Below are positions 19,005 through 30,900 of a stretch of 33,613 nucleotides of DNA, in pieces. Both the position numbers and the translations under genes were made by a program. The stretch is from the NCBI RefSeq assembly GCF_000003815.2, contig NC_049982.1, forward strand, positions 19,765,947 through 19,799,559, given 5' to 3'. The stretch is from Branchiostoma floridae (taxonomy: Eukaryota > Chordata > Leptocardii > Amphioxiformes > Branchiostomatidae). The notes beneath the pieces are model-generated. The model searched no databases and was not told where the DNA came from. It worked only from the letters and a program-made list of their open reading frames with translations. How positions within the stretch are numbered: the first letter of the stretch is position 1; the number at the start of each line of letters is the position of its first letter.

Positions 19005-22000
19005 GTAAGTGTACTGTACGATTTCTTTACGATTCGTTCCATTGGTTTAACCAGCTGAGAATTCAGCCAGCTATGTCAAATCTACAAATATATTAAGCCC
19101 TGGCTTCTGAAAGTAGAATCGACTTTGATTGGTCTTGTAGTGCTTTTTTTTAAATATTACATGGTGTATGAAAATATGTAATAGGTACACATTCAAAAGC
19201 TACACGTACATGCTCCAGAATTTGTGCCCCAAAGCATATTGTGAGTAATGCGACTCATTGTCCAATCTTTAACCCTATTCAGACAGGGGGCGTCTTGAGG
19301 CCTGTGCCAAATTCCATGATGCATAACGCCTAAACGGCTTACGTAATCTAGAGCCACCAAAATACAACGACTTTCATCAATTCAGTTGGCAACAATTTAA
19401 CAAAGTTTGGAAAGTATCGACGTTTTTTGTTACCATGATAACCGTTGTAGACTGGCATTTTTGACAAAACAATTTTTCAGGTTTTACTGCTACATCACTA
19501 CTATTTGATTGCATGTCATTAAGTATATCTTTCATAATGTATTATGCGTACATTTTTCTAATGACGTCAGAATGACGTCGTATTACGTCATAACGCAGTC
19601 ATATCATTCCAAATGTCATATGGTACGCTCAATCATTCTCTAAAAATTGTGGTTATATAATATTATGTTAAGTCGTTTAAAGGAAGGCCGTTAAAGCCAC
19701 TCCGTCCGTCCAGATTGAGAAAAAAAGCCTGGTCTGAATAGGGTTAAAGCATTCTCAAATTAATAATTGGTAGTGTTATCAACACAATAAAAGCATATGG
19801 ATGACGTCAGACTAGAGAAAACAAAGAGCATGTACTTTGCATTTCTCTTAAAGTGCCAAGTATTAAATAAAGCGTTTTTTCTATTTTAGGAGCAAATTGA
19901 CGAGGTGCAATTGTACGGAGGGAAAAACACTTACAGTAAACTTTCAGGCCATTGACCCCGAGGAGCTGAAGGAAGTGAAAGATCGACGGAAAGCAGAACT
20001 TCAAAAATTTAAACGCAGGTTGATAATAATTTTGCAACAATTAATCTTGCGTAAACATTTTCTAATCTTGGAAACTCGTAATGGTAAATTCCCCAGGGGT
20101 GCGCCTGTTTGCTAATTTCATTTTCATTTATGCTGACCCAGAACACGCTTGCCGTGTAATGAATTACAATGGTGCCAGTAAGGTATGTATTGGGCTCTCA
20201 AACTGGAGAGGCATCGGCTTGTGTAGTCATACTTAGACGTTTTCTTTCAAGCTACTCATCAGGGTTCCCCCGTGGTTCACGCTAATCCATGTTTTCCACC
20301 CCCGTTCCTCATGGTGACTCTAGTGGCAAATTTAAGCGTTTCTGCGATCTGCCTTTTATTCCGAGCAAATGATACCTGAATAACGTCTTTATTATTGGGT
20401 GGGCCGACTACTCTCTCTTTGCAGCCAGGGGCTGAATTGAATTGAGCATGGTTGTCGGCCACCCATTTTACCTCAAACCCGGGAACTCCGTTTAACGTCC
20501 TTTTTGAGGGACGGCCCTTAATTATGAAAATAAGCCCCGGTCACAAAGCGCGTACAATTTCTTGCGATTGAGGTTTTATGCGCAGTATAAGCGTAGTGCG
20601 TCGTAAATCAGGGAAGAATCGAAAGCAATGGTTTAAATATATAAAGCCGTGGTCACAAAGGACGTAGGGCATCGTACGACGAGGCCATAAGAGCGTACAT
20701 GCGTCAATTGCGCAGTTAATCATAGTAAATCGGGGAGCCGAAAAATAGAGCTCAAACTTTTTTAACATGTTCAAAATTTCTCCATCGTCGTACGTTCTTT
20801 ATTGCCCCATAGCAGACTTCATTGCGACATTTTTTTCTGATGATGATGTCGTTAGAGATTCATAGATTTTTAGCATGTTGTGATGGCTTGAGTTTTCCCT
20901 GATATTGTCGATGTTGACGAAAAGAGAAACTACATCAGTCGCAACTGTTCACAGTAGCAACCAGAAAACAGCGCGCCCGTAAAATAGCCTGCCTTCAAGG
21001 CTAGGTTTTCCACGTGGCAGATTGAGTATTACGCGCAGGTGATGAATACAATTGTTTGATTTCTACATACACGTGAGTTCATGATTAGATCAGAGTTCAG
21101 CTCTCGTCGGTCTCGGGTCGGTTTACTATAACCGTAACCAAGGGGACAACTGGAATAGAAACCCAGGCTCTATGAGTCGGGATTTCGGGGTGGCGTCGTT
21201 GGTTCTGATATAATGCTTATGATATGATTATGATATATGTCTGATGACATTTTTTCTTGATAGATATCATCAGAAAAAAAAGCATAATGATCTTAGAAAA
21301 AGCCTGACCCGTAGAACCGGCAAGCAGGCCGATATAACCATAACAGTAACGTTACATGTGCTTGATTTGAACTTCTGTTTGTAAGTGTTATGGTTTCTTT
21401 GGTTAAAGAAGAACAAAAACGTTCAGGCGGCTATTCAAAAGACACATTAATGAAAAATCGTCGCTTGAAAAACTTTGAACATCATGCGATGCTCTGCGAT
21501 GGTTGATTTTGATTACGATTTAGCTGCGATTTAATGCGATCATCGTGCGATATGCGGAATATGCTATCGCAAGAAATCATACGCGGTTTGTGACCGGCGC
21601 TTATACCCCTGTCACATTTGGTGAAAATTGATCGGACGACGATTCTGCGAGCTCTTATTGACATTCTTGTGAGTAAGACGTCTGATACGTCGATGTAGGT
21701 TAGACATCCAGGTAATAAGATACGCCAAAAAGTAGTTACTCAAGCAACTGGATATGGTTTTGAAAACTACTTTTTGGCGTAAGACGTCTGATGTTCTCAC
21801 GATCGTCCCGCGATTTTTCGGGATCGCCGGCGATTTTCCGGGGTCGTACGATGGTCGCGGTGCAGCGAAACATGTTCTTAACATGAGCGACAAGTCGCAG
21901 GTGATCTCCGAAATCGCAGAGCGTGTTACCGAGTCGCAGATCGTGCCTGCAAATCGTGCGTACCTCGCGAGGGTATTGGTCGACATTCGACATTCTCTGG

Positions 22001-24933
22001 ATTCTTCCTCAACGGAGACGCACTCTTCTGGCACCTTGGTCTGTGCACTTTTTTGCTTTTTTTGGCCTTCTTTCTCGGCGCCATCTTTCATGCTTTATGC
22101 ACACGTTGGGCGTGGTATTTAGGGGTGTGGTATTCAGGACATCTGCCCAAGTGCAACTATGATCAATCATTGTCCAGTTGATAGGCGAGCACAGACCTAG
22201 CTATTAATCATCGAGCGCAAATTGGATGGCGAACGCCCGTCAGTCGGGCGACGTTTGCGCGACGTACGCCCGACTTCCGTTTGCAAATATTGAATTGCTG
22301 AGAATGTGAGGGTAATTCTGACATTGTGTATGTGGTCCCTGTGGTAGTATGTAGGCTGGCTTTGTGACACACTTTGTTTTCTTGCGTCATTTTCATTATG
22401 CCCGCGCCTTCCATTAATTGTTTAAAAAGATTTCAACAACAGAATAAGCAACATTATCATATGGGCCAACTGGACGTGGGCCAATCAGAAGGCCCCATTT
22501 CATGCTGGTTATGACGCCGTAACAGCCGTGCATTAAATTTTTGATTATCACACGTGTGCATTAAAAACTTTAGAAAAGAAAGTTTAAACCAATCAGAAGG
22601 ACAGACAAACAGCACGCTGGCCAATCAGAATGAGATATCCAGGAATCGTCCATCTGCCAAGATAGGGGAATAAGTACAGGCATGGCAGGGGGGATGGCTC
22701 CCTCTATTAACATCGGTAGTGCGTGTTCCTTTGTTCAAAGAAAACATTTGCCGTCTTAAAACAACATTGAATTACCTATAATATTTAAGACAATAAAATC
22801 TATTTCAAGTCATGTCCAATTTAAACTGCAACTGGAAAATAAAATTATTTGCACCCCCGCCCATTCAAGTTCAGACGACAATAACACCACGGTCCGCCAT
22901 TGAGTAGCGGTCATGTCGCTGGAGGACCAAAATGCTACCTTTCTTCGGAGAAGTCTTGTCTGAGTTCGTAGTGAACGAGATTCTCAAGAGCTGTGAAGCA
23001 CGGGGATCCCGGAATGCCTCAGGAAAGCCGGCAGAGATTTAGCGCCTGATACGAACGAACTCGACAAACTGGAGAATGGGCGAGTGGAGAAATACGGAGC
23101 GTGCAACAGTTTGTAACATAATGAATCGACTTTGTTCTTATTTCAATCCTTGGAACAGAAATACATTTCACGTACAAGTTTTATGTTGTTCAAATTCACT
23201 GTTCAAATTTATGTACTGAATAAAAGATGTATGTTTTATAAAGAATTTGTCGCTCCTACTCAACCGGAAACTCTACTCTACTCTACTCTTGAATGGGTCA
23301 GTGTGGGTATGATAATAGGGTTAATGACCCACATGTTCCTCGGTATATATGGTGTCATAACGCCTGGTCCTTTGCTATAACCACCTCATATAACCATTTT
23401 AACCGTTTTATTCGGTGGTTATAGCAGGGGGCGGGTCATTAACCCTTAATTAATTGCCTTTTTGTGAGGAACGTTTTGTGTTACCTTGACCCCGTGCAAG
23501 GGGTCATGGGAGGTTCATTATCATAGATTTATTCACCGGCGATCGCACGAGCCTCGCTTATATGTGACAGGGACAGTTTTGGGGCGCACGACAAATACGC
23601 AAGACTCCCTGCGAAGATCTCAAAAAACCTTCCAGCGATTGCGAAGTACGTCCGAAGATCGTATATAATGTGACAGGGGCATAACGGAGACTAGGTACTA
23701 ATTGTAACCTGAGTGAAGCGAGGAAGTCGTGTAAAGTGCCTTTCCCAACGGTACAAGATCAGTAACACATCAACGGATTCGAACCCACAACCCTAGATTA
23801 ACGATGTAAATAAAAAATATTTTACATTGTGGTGGTGATCACGTTAGCAGAGTCTATTTATGGGCGATAGAAATCTAAGGGTGCCCCATTCTGAAAAAGG
23901 TTGATACAGTACATTTTACCATGGAAAATTGTGATCTTGACCAGTTAACAGTGCTATATTTCATCCGTCAGGTATAGATATAGATATGACATGTTATGAC
24001 ATAAGAACTTGTTATTTTTCAGAAAAGAGTCTTCCAAAGAGACCTTGTTAATCGTGAACGGATCTGTTCCTCTCAGTTACCCAGCACAAGGAGTGGTCGT
24101 TGCCCCACATGAACCAGTATATATCCCAGGTAAAGTAACTTGATGGAAAGATGAGTTATAACTGAACGGTTTGCTTGTTATGTTAGAAATGTTTGGAAAA
24201 TAATTATTACATTAAGATCAAAAATACAAACTTTTATTTTCTTGTAAAACAAGATTATTTTTCTCTGCATGTCTGAGAAATATCAAAATAGAATTATCTT
24301 GATTAAAATTCTTCGCTCGAAGACGAACATTTCTATTAAACACAAACTATTCTTTGTATAAGAAGAAGCAAAACTATTTTCCGTAGTGTACTTACGGGTC
24401 TCACTAAATACCGAGCACAACCGAAAACAACCTGAAACGGTCGAAAACAACCAAAATCAACTCACTAATTAACCAAAACAACCGTAAACAACTTTCACTA
24501 GTTACCGAAAACAACCGAAAATGACTTGAAACTATGGAAAACTACCGAAAACAACTCTACACAGCAACAGATAACAGTCGCAAACAACCAAACGCGACCG
24601 AAAACAAACTATAATAAAAAAAAGCATGTGAGAAAGAGAGAAATATTTCATACTCATTTTTATTCTACTTTGAATTATTTCAATGGGTTATCATTCTATA
24701 ATTTTTATTCTATTTTGGACAGAACTTAAGCTAGGACAGATTTGCTCCTGTGTACGGAACAGCGGATGATTATAAATGAAATATTACCAGAAAACATAAG
24801 AATCACAATGACTTTTGACATAGAAAAACCAAAACTATTCCAAACTATCATTCTTGATAAACTATATTTAGGGAAAGGACAAGACAAAACCAAAGGGTAG
24901 ATTCCATAAAGTACTCGACATGGTTCAGACAAG

Positions 24934-24964
<31 letters not shown>

Positions 24965-27900
24965 AAAATGATTGTGTGCAACTGTAGGAAATTGTTAAAG
25001 CCATTGTGCAAATTAGAACCCAATTCACATACTTAACGGCACTATTGTACTATTTCAACAGGTGACATATGTAACTGACAACAAGATGAACATTCCTGGG
25101 CAAAAATATTCTATTCAACTGAATACCTAATTACACAAAATTGTTGACAAAATGCTATAAATCTATGTAGTAAGTGAGGGAATGTAATACTTTTGGCAAT
25201 CTCATTTGCGTTTATGATCATATCTTACTTCAGGCAAAATGGTCTAATTCATTTGTGGTCGGTGATCGACTTATAACATTTACGCAAATAAGGACCGTAC
25301 CTTCACGATTGATTAGAAACAAAATACAGTTGTAAATGTTTAGCTTTTTAGGTGAAGGCAATGGGTCATCTAAAGTACTAGGAATAATTTCTTCACTTAA
25401 TATTCTGGGTTTATGTCGTCCAAGGAAAGTTGAGGCCGTCATTTGGTGGGCGGAGACTCCCTGGCGGAAACAAATTTTGTCTTTTTGCAATTTTTATAGC
25501 TTTTTTCTATTATGTCATTCTACAGGTCTCAAAGTTGCGGATGACACCGTGCGTGATGACTACAAGGTAAGGCTCGCGCCGCGCATTGAATACATTGTTT
25601 AACATTGTTGAAATAGTTAGAAATACAATGATGTTAACTTAATCGTACGGTACATACACAAATTTACTATAGTTAGATTGGTTCATATTTCCCTGTTTTG
25701 AACTAAAAACACGTCCCGGAATAAAACACGATCGACCGCCTACATTCTCGTCTTCCTGTACTCAGGCACATACAACATATCAAGGTATGATATATTCCCG
25801 CATCTTTGTCAGGTTCAACTATTGTCGGCCGAATTCGGGGTGTTGGACATTGGTGCGACAGTGCCCAATGTGGATGTCAATGGCCTGGGGACTACGTCAC
25901 TGACCATGAGTAGTACGTCTCTGGCACATCTCAACCGTCAGCTAGAGTTTGTGGTATATGTCAGCACCGTCTTCGACATAGATGCCAGGGAATATGGTAA
26001 GGAACAACAATTAATCATGTTAAGTAACAATCAATCTATTGTGGATAGCAAAGGAGTTCAAAGATGCCATGCGTCCCTAGAAATTTGGATTTTTGCCTCG
26101 CCAAGAAGGTTATATTTTGGTTGGAAAATTTTTGTGTGTCCCAGTATGTAGGTCAATCTCATATAACTTGGGCACCTGTATACCAAGATGCGGGGGGGCT
26201 GCAGGAACGCAAAGCACGTTGAACAGACGGTATCAAGGAAGATCTACTCTATACAACTGATTTGAGTTCATTTTAGTTTTTTTCACTAACAAACCTCAGA
26301 ACAGTTATTTTGTCTTTCAGTCCACTTTGTTTACATGCAGCACGAAGCAATCATCCCTATCATTATTCGTGCAAGGAAGCCACCAATTCTCTATGATACT
26401 GGAAAAGGTATATATCAAAACTTATCTATGAGTAGCAAAGTTATCATTGTTTGGAAGCTCATCATATTGTTACTTTTTTAAGTTAAATATGCCAGATAAC
26501 ACAATTAAGACGGGATTTTGAGGCTCGTGTCAACTTTCATGTTACATAACGTATGAACGGCTAACGCTAGAAGCACCAAATTTGGTGACTTTTTCTAATA
26601 TTTAGTTGGCAGCAGTTTGGAAAGTTTGGAAATTGTTCCATTTTCTTCTGTTGTTAAGGCAAACGATGTTGTTGACAGATATATCAAAATGAAATAGTTC
26701 TCAAACTATTTTTCGGATTTTCTTGCTACATTACTTCTACTTTATTACAGTAATAAAATCTTAAGTAATGAAGTATATATTGGTAAACATACCTACATTG
26801 CCAAATAAACCAGGTTTGTTATGTAGAATGTTGTCTGTAGACAAATGCGTTGCTCATTTCATTTTATAATTATAAACTTGGAGTTCATTTATAAAATTTC
26901 GGCATGAATTATGCAAATTAGATCCCAAGTTACAATTAATTGATATCAAATTGTATCAAGCATTACTTAAGCTATCAGCATACCAAAAAATCATGATGAT
27001 CCTATGATCCATTCTTGACTTATCGATTAATGTTGGGCTTATTACGATAAAACATGTTGTTGAACATACATTTTATCTAATCAGCAAACAACCTTTAGAT
27101 TACCTAGTCATCAGGTTATCAACAGCAAAAGGCACTCTAAGAGGACATTCGTCTACATATAAAATGAGAATTGTTTTGCTTATAGATTACTTTTCCAATC
27201 TATAATTCATATTTCGTAGCGTTGCAAACAAAACATCCCTAAGCTAATTTAATTCAATAACAACGATTTTTGTACTAATATACTAATAGAGCATCGGTTT
27301 GCACAGCAGGTGAAATACACGACAAAGTTACAGCCGTCACCAAGACCTTCCTGAGGTATGGATCAGTGAGACTACTCCTCCGCAGCATCCAGAAATACTA
27401 CCCCAGAATGCGAGTAGTGGTAGCAGATGACAGTAAACCTATCGAAGACTTACAGTCAGAACATGTAGACCATTACGTCATGCCTTTTGCATCGGTGAGT
27501 ATCTGAATATATGGTTACATTTCGCATAGAACACCTTGGGGAATCTCATAAATTTTCAATGTGTACTAGTTGTATCTTTACTATAAATGTTTCTTTTGTA
27601 ACCCATCGGCCTTAGATACATCATCTACATAGTCATTTACTTCATGTTCAGCATCATGAAACTTGCCCAAGTGCGCCGGGGTTGTATCGATGTCGGTCAC
27701 ATATGTTTATTATTCGGGCAATTTGCTTTCAAATAAATAAATGTCTTGCTTCTGTGTGTAATTAATGAGAACTTGCACCTTGTAGGGTTGGTTTGGTGGA
27801 AAGAACTTGGCGGTTTCCCAGGTGACCACTCCTTACCTTTTATGGCTGGACGATGACTTTGTCTTTACTGAGGATACGAAACTGGAGATAATGGCGGGAG

Positions 27901-30900
27901 TCCTTGACAACAGCAATTTGGACGTGGTAAGATCCGTGATTTTTCTTGTATTGACTATTGCATAACACAAGGCCAAAAATCCAAACTTTTTCCTGATCAC
28001 ACAAATTCCAACCACATCTCCCAGCGTTCACAAAAAAAAGCGTACAAATGGTCTCGCCGGGTCGTTTAAGTCATTGTTCATTCGTTCATCGCTATGTTGT
28101 TATATTGAAATCCATACTACAGTATGGGATTGCAATATATTGTTTTTTTACCTGCATGTATGCAGGTATGGTTTTCAGTGGCGTGGGAATTTTTGGAAGC
28201 TGGGGCTTTACGGCGCTGTATCTTGAGAACGGATGGTGCGAGCACAATGATTTTTGGTACGTGGGTTGGGGGTGGTAGCTTGACACTCAGGTTTGATTTT
28301 GGGCCTCCTGGTGCTTGAACTTGACATTGCAGGTGGCATTTTTTGTGTTTTTTGGGCACTTTTGGCGCTGTATGTCCGGAACGATACGCGCCATTGCAAC
28401 GATTTTTGGTGCATGGGTGGGGGGTTGTTGCCTGTTGCCTAGGATTGACTTTGGGCCTTATCGCGTTTGAACTTGACGCGGCAGGTCGAATTTTGTGTCC
28501 GGAGGGGGTTTTCCGGAGTTATATCTTCTGAACGGATGGTGCGGGCACGATGATATTTGGCACATGTGTTGACGGTGGCTGAATAATTCTCAATTTTTAT
28601 TTTGGCGCCCTTGGTGCTTGAACTTGACATTCCAGGTTACCTTTTGTGCGGGCACGGCGTGTGCGCTTTATTTCCGGAACGCAAGGTACCATTGTGTTGC
28701 TATATTTGGTACGTGGATTGTTGCTAGTGTCCTGGTGGTCAGGTTTGATTTGGGGCCTCCTAGTGCTTGAACTTGATACTGTAGGTTGACCCTGTTTTCG
28801 TGTGGTTGGGGCATCCCCCCAATATCTGCTTGGTTGTGAAAACAGGTGACGGTTGGGTTTACATGTAGAACCATCATCTTTTGTGCTGCAGTGGCCAGTG
28901 TGTCACCTTCAATGTATCAGGTTACTTTGTATCAACAGTGTCTGACCTGCCAGATGACATACTTAGTCTAGTATCTGCTGCTGTATTTGTTAGGTACAGT
29001 TTGAGTTTGTTTCTTAGTCCGAGTTTGTGGTATTTTGAGAGCTGTGTAGTACTGAGTTTAAAGTTCTGGTACAAGTTCCTTTACCCTGTTTGGCAATCAG
29101 CAGGAGATACAACTTTCTAAAGTGGAGGAGAAATGTATAGAGCTTGAGTGTAAGACAAAGGTATGTGTATGATTTTTCCTGTGTTTTTTGTTGTTTCTTT
29201 GGGGATGCCATTTCCGTATTGTATGCAGGTAATTTGTAGTTTGGGGCTAGTCATATTCGCTTGATTTTTGGGCCTGCTTAATCTATAGTACGGACAGGGT
29301 TAAGTGGTAGAGGCTTTGTTCTGTTTTAAATTTGGTATCGTTTGTTGCATTTTGTCACTGTAAAAATGTGATGAAATTGTTTCCCCCTCTAAGCAACTGC
29401 TCATTGATTTTGGGGGATNNNNNNNNNNNNNNNNNNNNNNNNNNNNNNNNNNNNNNNNNNNNNNNNNNNNNNNNNNNNNNNNNNNNNNNNNNNNNNNNNN
29501 NNNNNNNNNNNNNNNNNNCAGCAGCTTGACATCTATGAATGCGATTGACAAGGACATTCTGAATAGTAAATTCTGCTGTAAAATTTGGCTTAGGTATTTA
29601 AAGAGATTTAGGTTTTAGTTGGACGGATTGAATAAAATATCATGCCACCCTAATGCTGCTGGATGGGGGCTACCACTATTCATATTGTCTATGGAACTAC
29701 TGTAAAAATATAATTTGTCAAATTATGCAAATAACCTTCCAGTGTCAAGTGATATAACACTCCAGAAATAAATCTTTAATGAATATCATTGCTATAATAA
29801 GGAGATTTAGCAGCTGCATTAGGTCAGTACATTGAAATAGGAATATATCAGTACTGAATATATCATAGAGTCCATTCCAAGTCACCATGAGGGTTTTTAG
29901 GTGATATTTGTAATTAGAATTATTTTGAATAAAAGAATATCTGAGCCACAATAATTAAATTCTTTTCAGAAAATTGACTAAGAAAGGGGAAAAAAATACA
30001 CAATAGGTCTACAGACACCCAATACATTTCATGCAGGCCTGAGGTCTACGAACTCTTGTTGTTTGTCTCTTTTCCTGTCAAATCTTCAAATGGATTCAAC
30101 TTTTTCATTTTTAGGATGAGATGAAATTTGGCATGGAGGTAGGGATAGCAAAAGCCCCTAGACGGTTTTTTTTTCTCACTTTTTTGATAGAGGCCTTAGA
30201 AATTATTGTATTTAGGGATTTTGGTCATTTTTAGACCAAAAAATGTATATTTTGGGCCCCTGTGCCCTGGTATTACAACCTAATGACTTGAAATTTGATA
30301 CAGAGGTGCATTAGACATATGACCACAGAACCCCACGAACATTTTCTTCATAGATAACTCCAAAATTGAGATATTTTGGCAATTTTAGCTAAAAATGTAT
30401 ATTTTGGGCTCCAAATGACCTGAAATTCGACATGAATGTGTGTTGGACTAGTGCCCACAAGCACTTCATTTTCACGTTGAGCATACATTACTTTTTTTAA
30501 TTTGTTGAATTTTGGGACTTTTTGCCATTTTCAGACTAAAAATATTAAGTTTTGGCTTCTCTGCCTTTGTATGAAAGCCAAATGATCTGAAATTTTGTTT
30601 GAAGGTGCACCTATGGTGTATTTCACTTACAATGGTTAAATTTGGGATTATTTGCCATTTTTTTTACCAAAAATGTATATTTTTGCTTCCACTGTCATGA
30701 AAAAGCCAACTGATAAATACTATAAATAGAAAATGTGCCACATAGCCCAGGCCATTTGCATACATAGGGGTGTTCTGGAAGAGTCCATTCTTATATGGGG
30801 GGTTCTTAAAATCAAGTTTGGAGTGAGATGATGTACAGGTCAACTCCTGCAGAAGGTTGATATGGAATAGTAAATTTTTGCATAGGGATAAAGATGGGTT

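Larger units (their letters stand above)
21606..23679. mobile_element. Candidate DNA transposon with CCCCTGTCACAT ends (2.07 kb)
   Basis: CCCCTGTCACAT (21606-21617) is mirrored by ATGTGACAGGGG (23668-23679), with similarity extending outward through TTAT(A/G). Another ATGTGACAGGG lies at 23562-23572, so the right end may be duplicated or nested. The left part (21620-22000) is rich in CGATCG-like words. It holds the CCAAT cluster and the decayed gene-like unit at 22913-23116, so the span may be two insertions rather than one element. Confidence 0.5.

Noticed and set aside
21612-22122. Overlapping open frames of 122-159 codons on both strands
   Set aside because: They lie in a CG-rich inverted-repeat segment at one end of a probable transposon, overlap in opposite frames, and show no domain or splice context.
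23690-23800. Functional tRNA gene on the minus strand
   Set aside because: Only the B-box side is tRNA-like; no cloverleaf with an A box could be built, and the attached body is SINE-like.
28048-28630. Multiple overlapping frames of 60-80 codons
   Set aside because: They arise from the 150-bp tandem array, with similar peptides on each strand, so they reflect repetition rather than genes.
30110-30710. Possible CRISPR-like array
   Set aside because: Units are long, degenerate and without short constant repeats separating unique spacers; the genome is eukaryotic.
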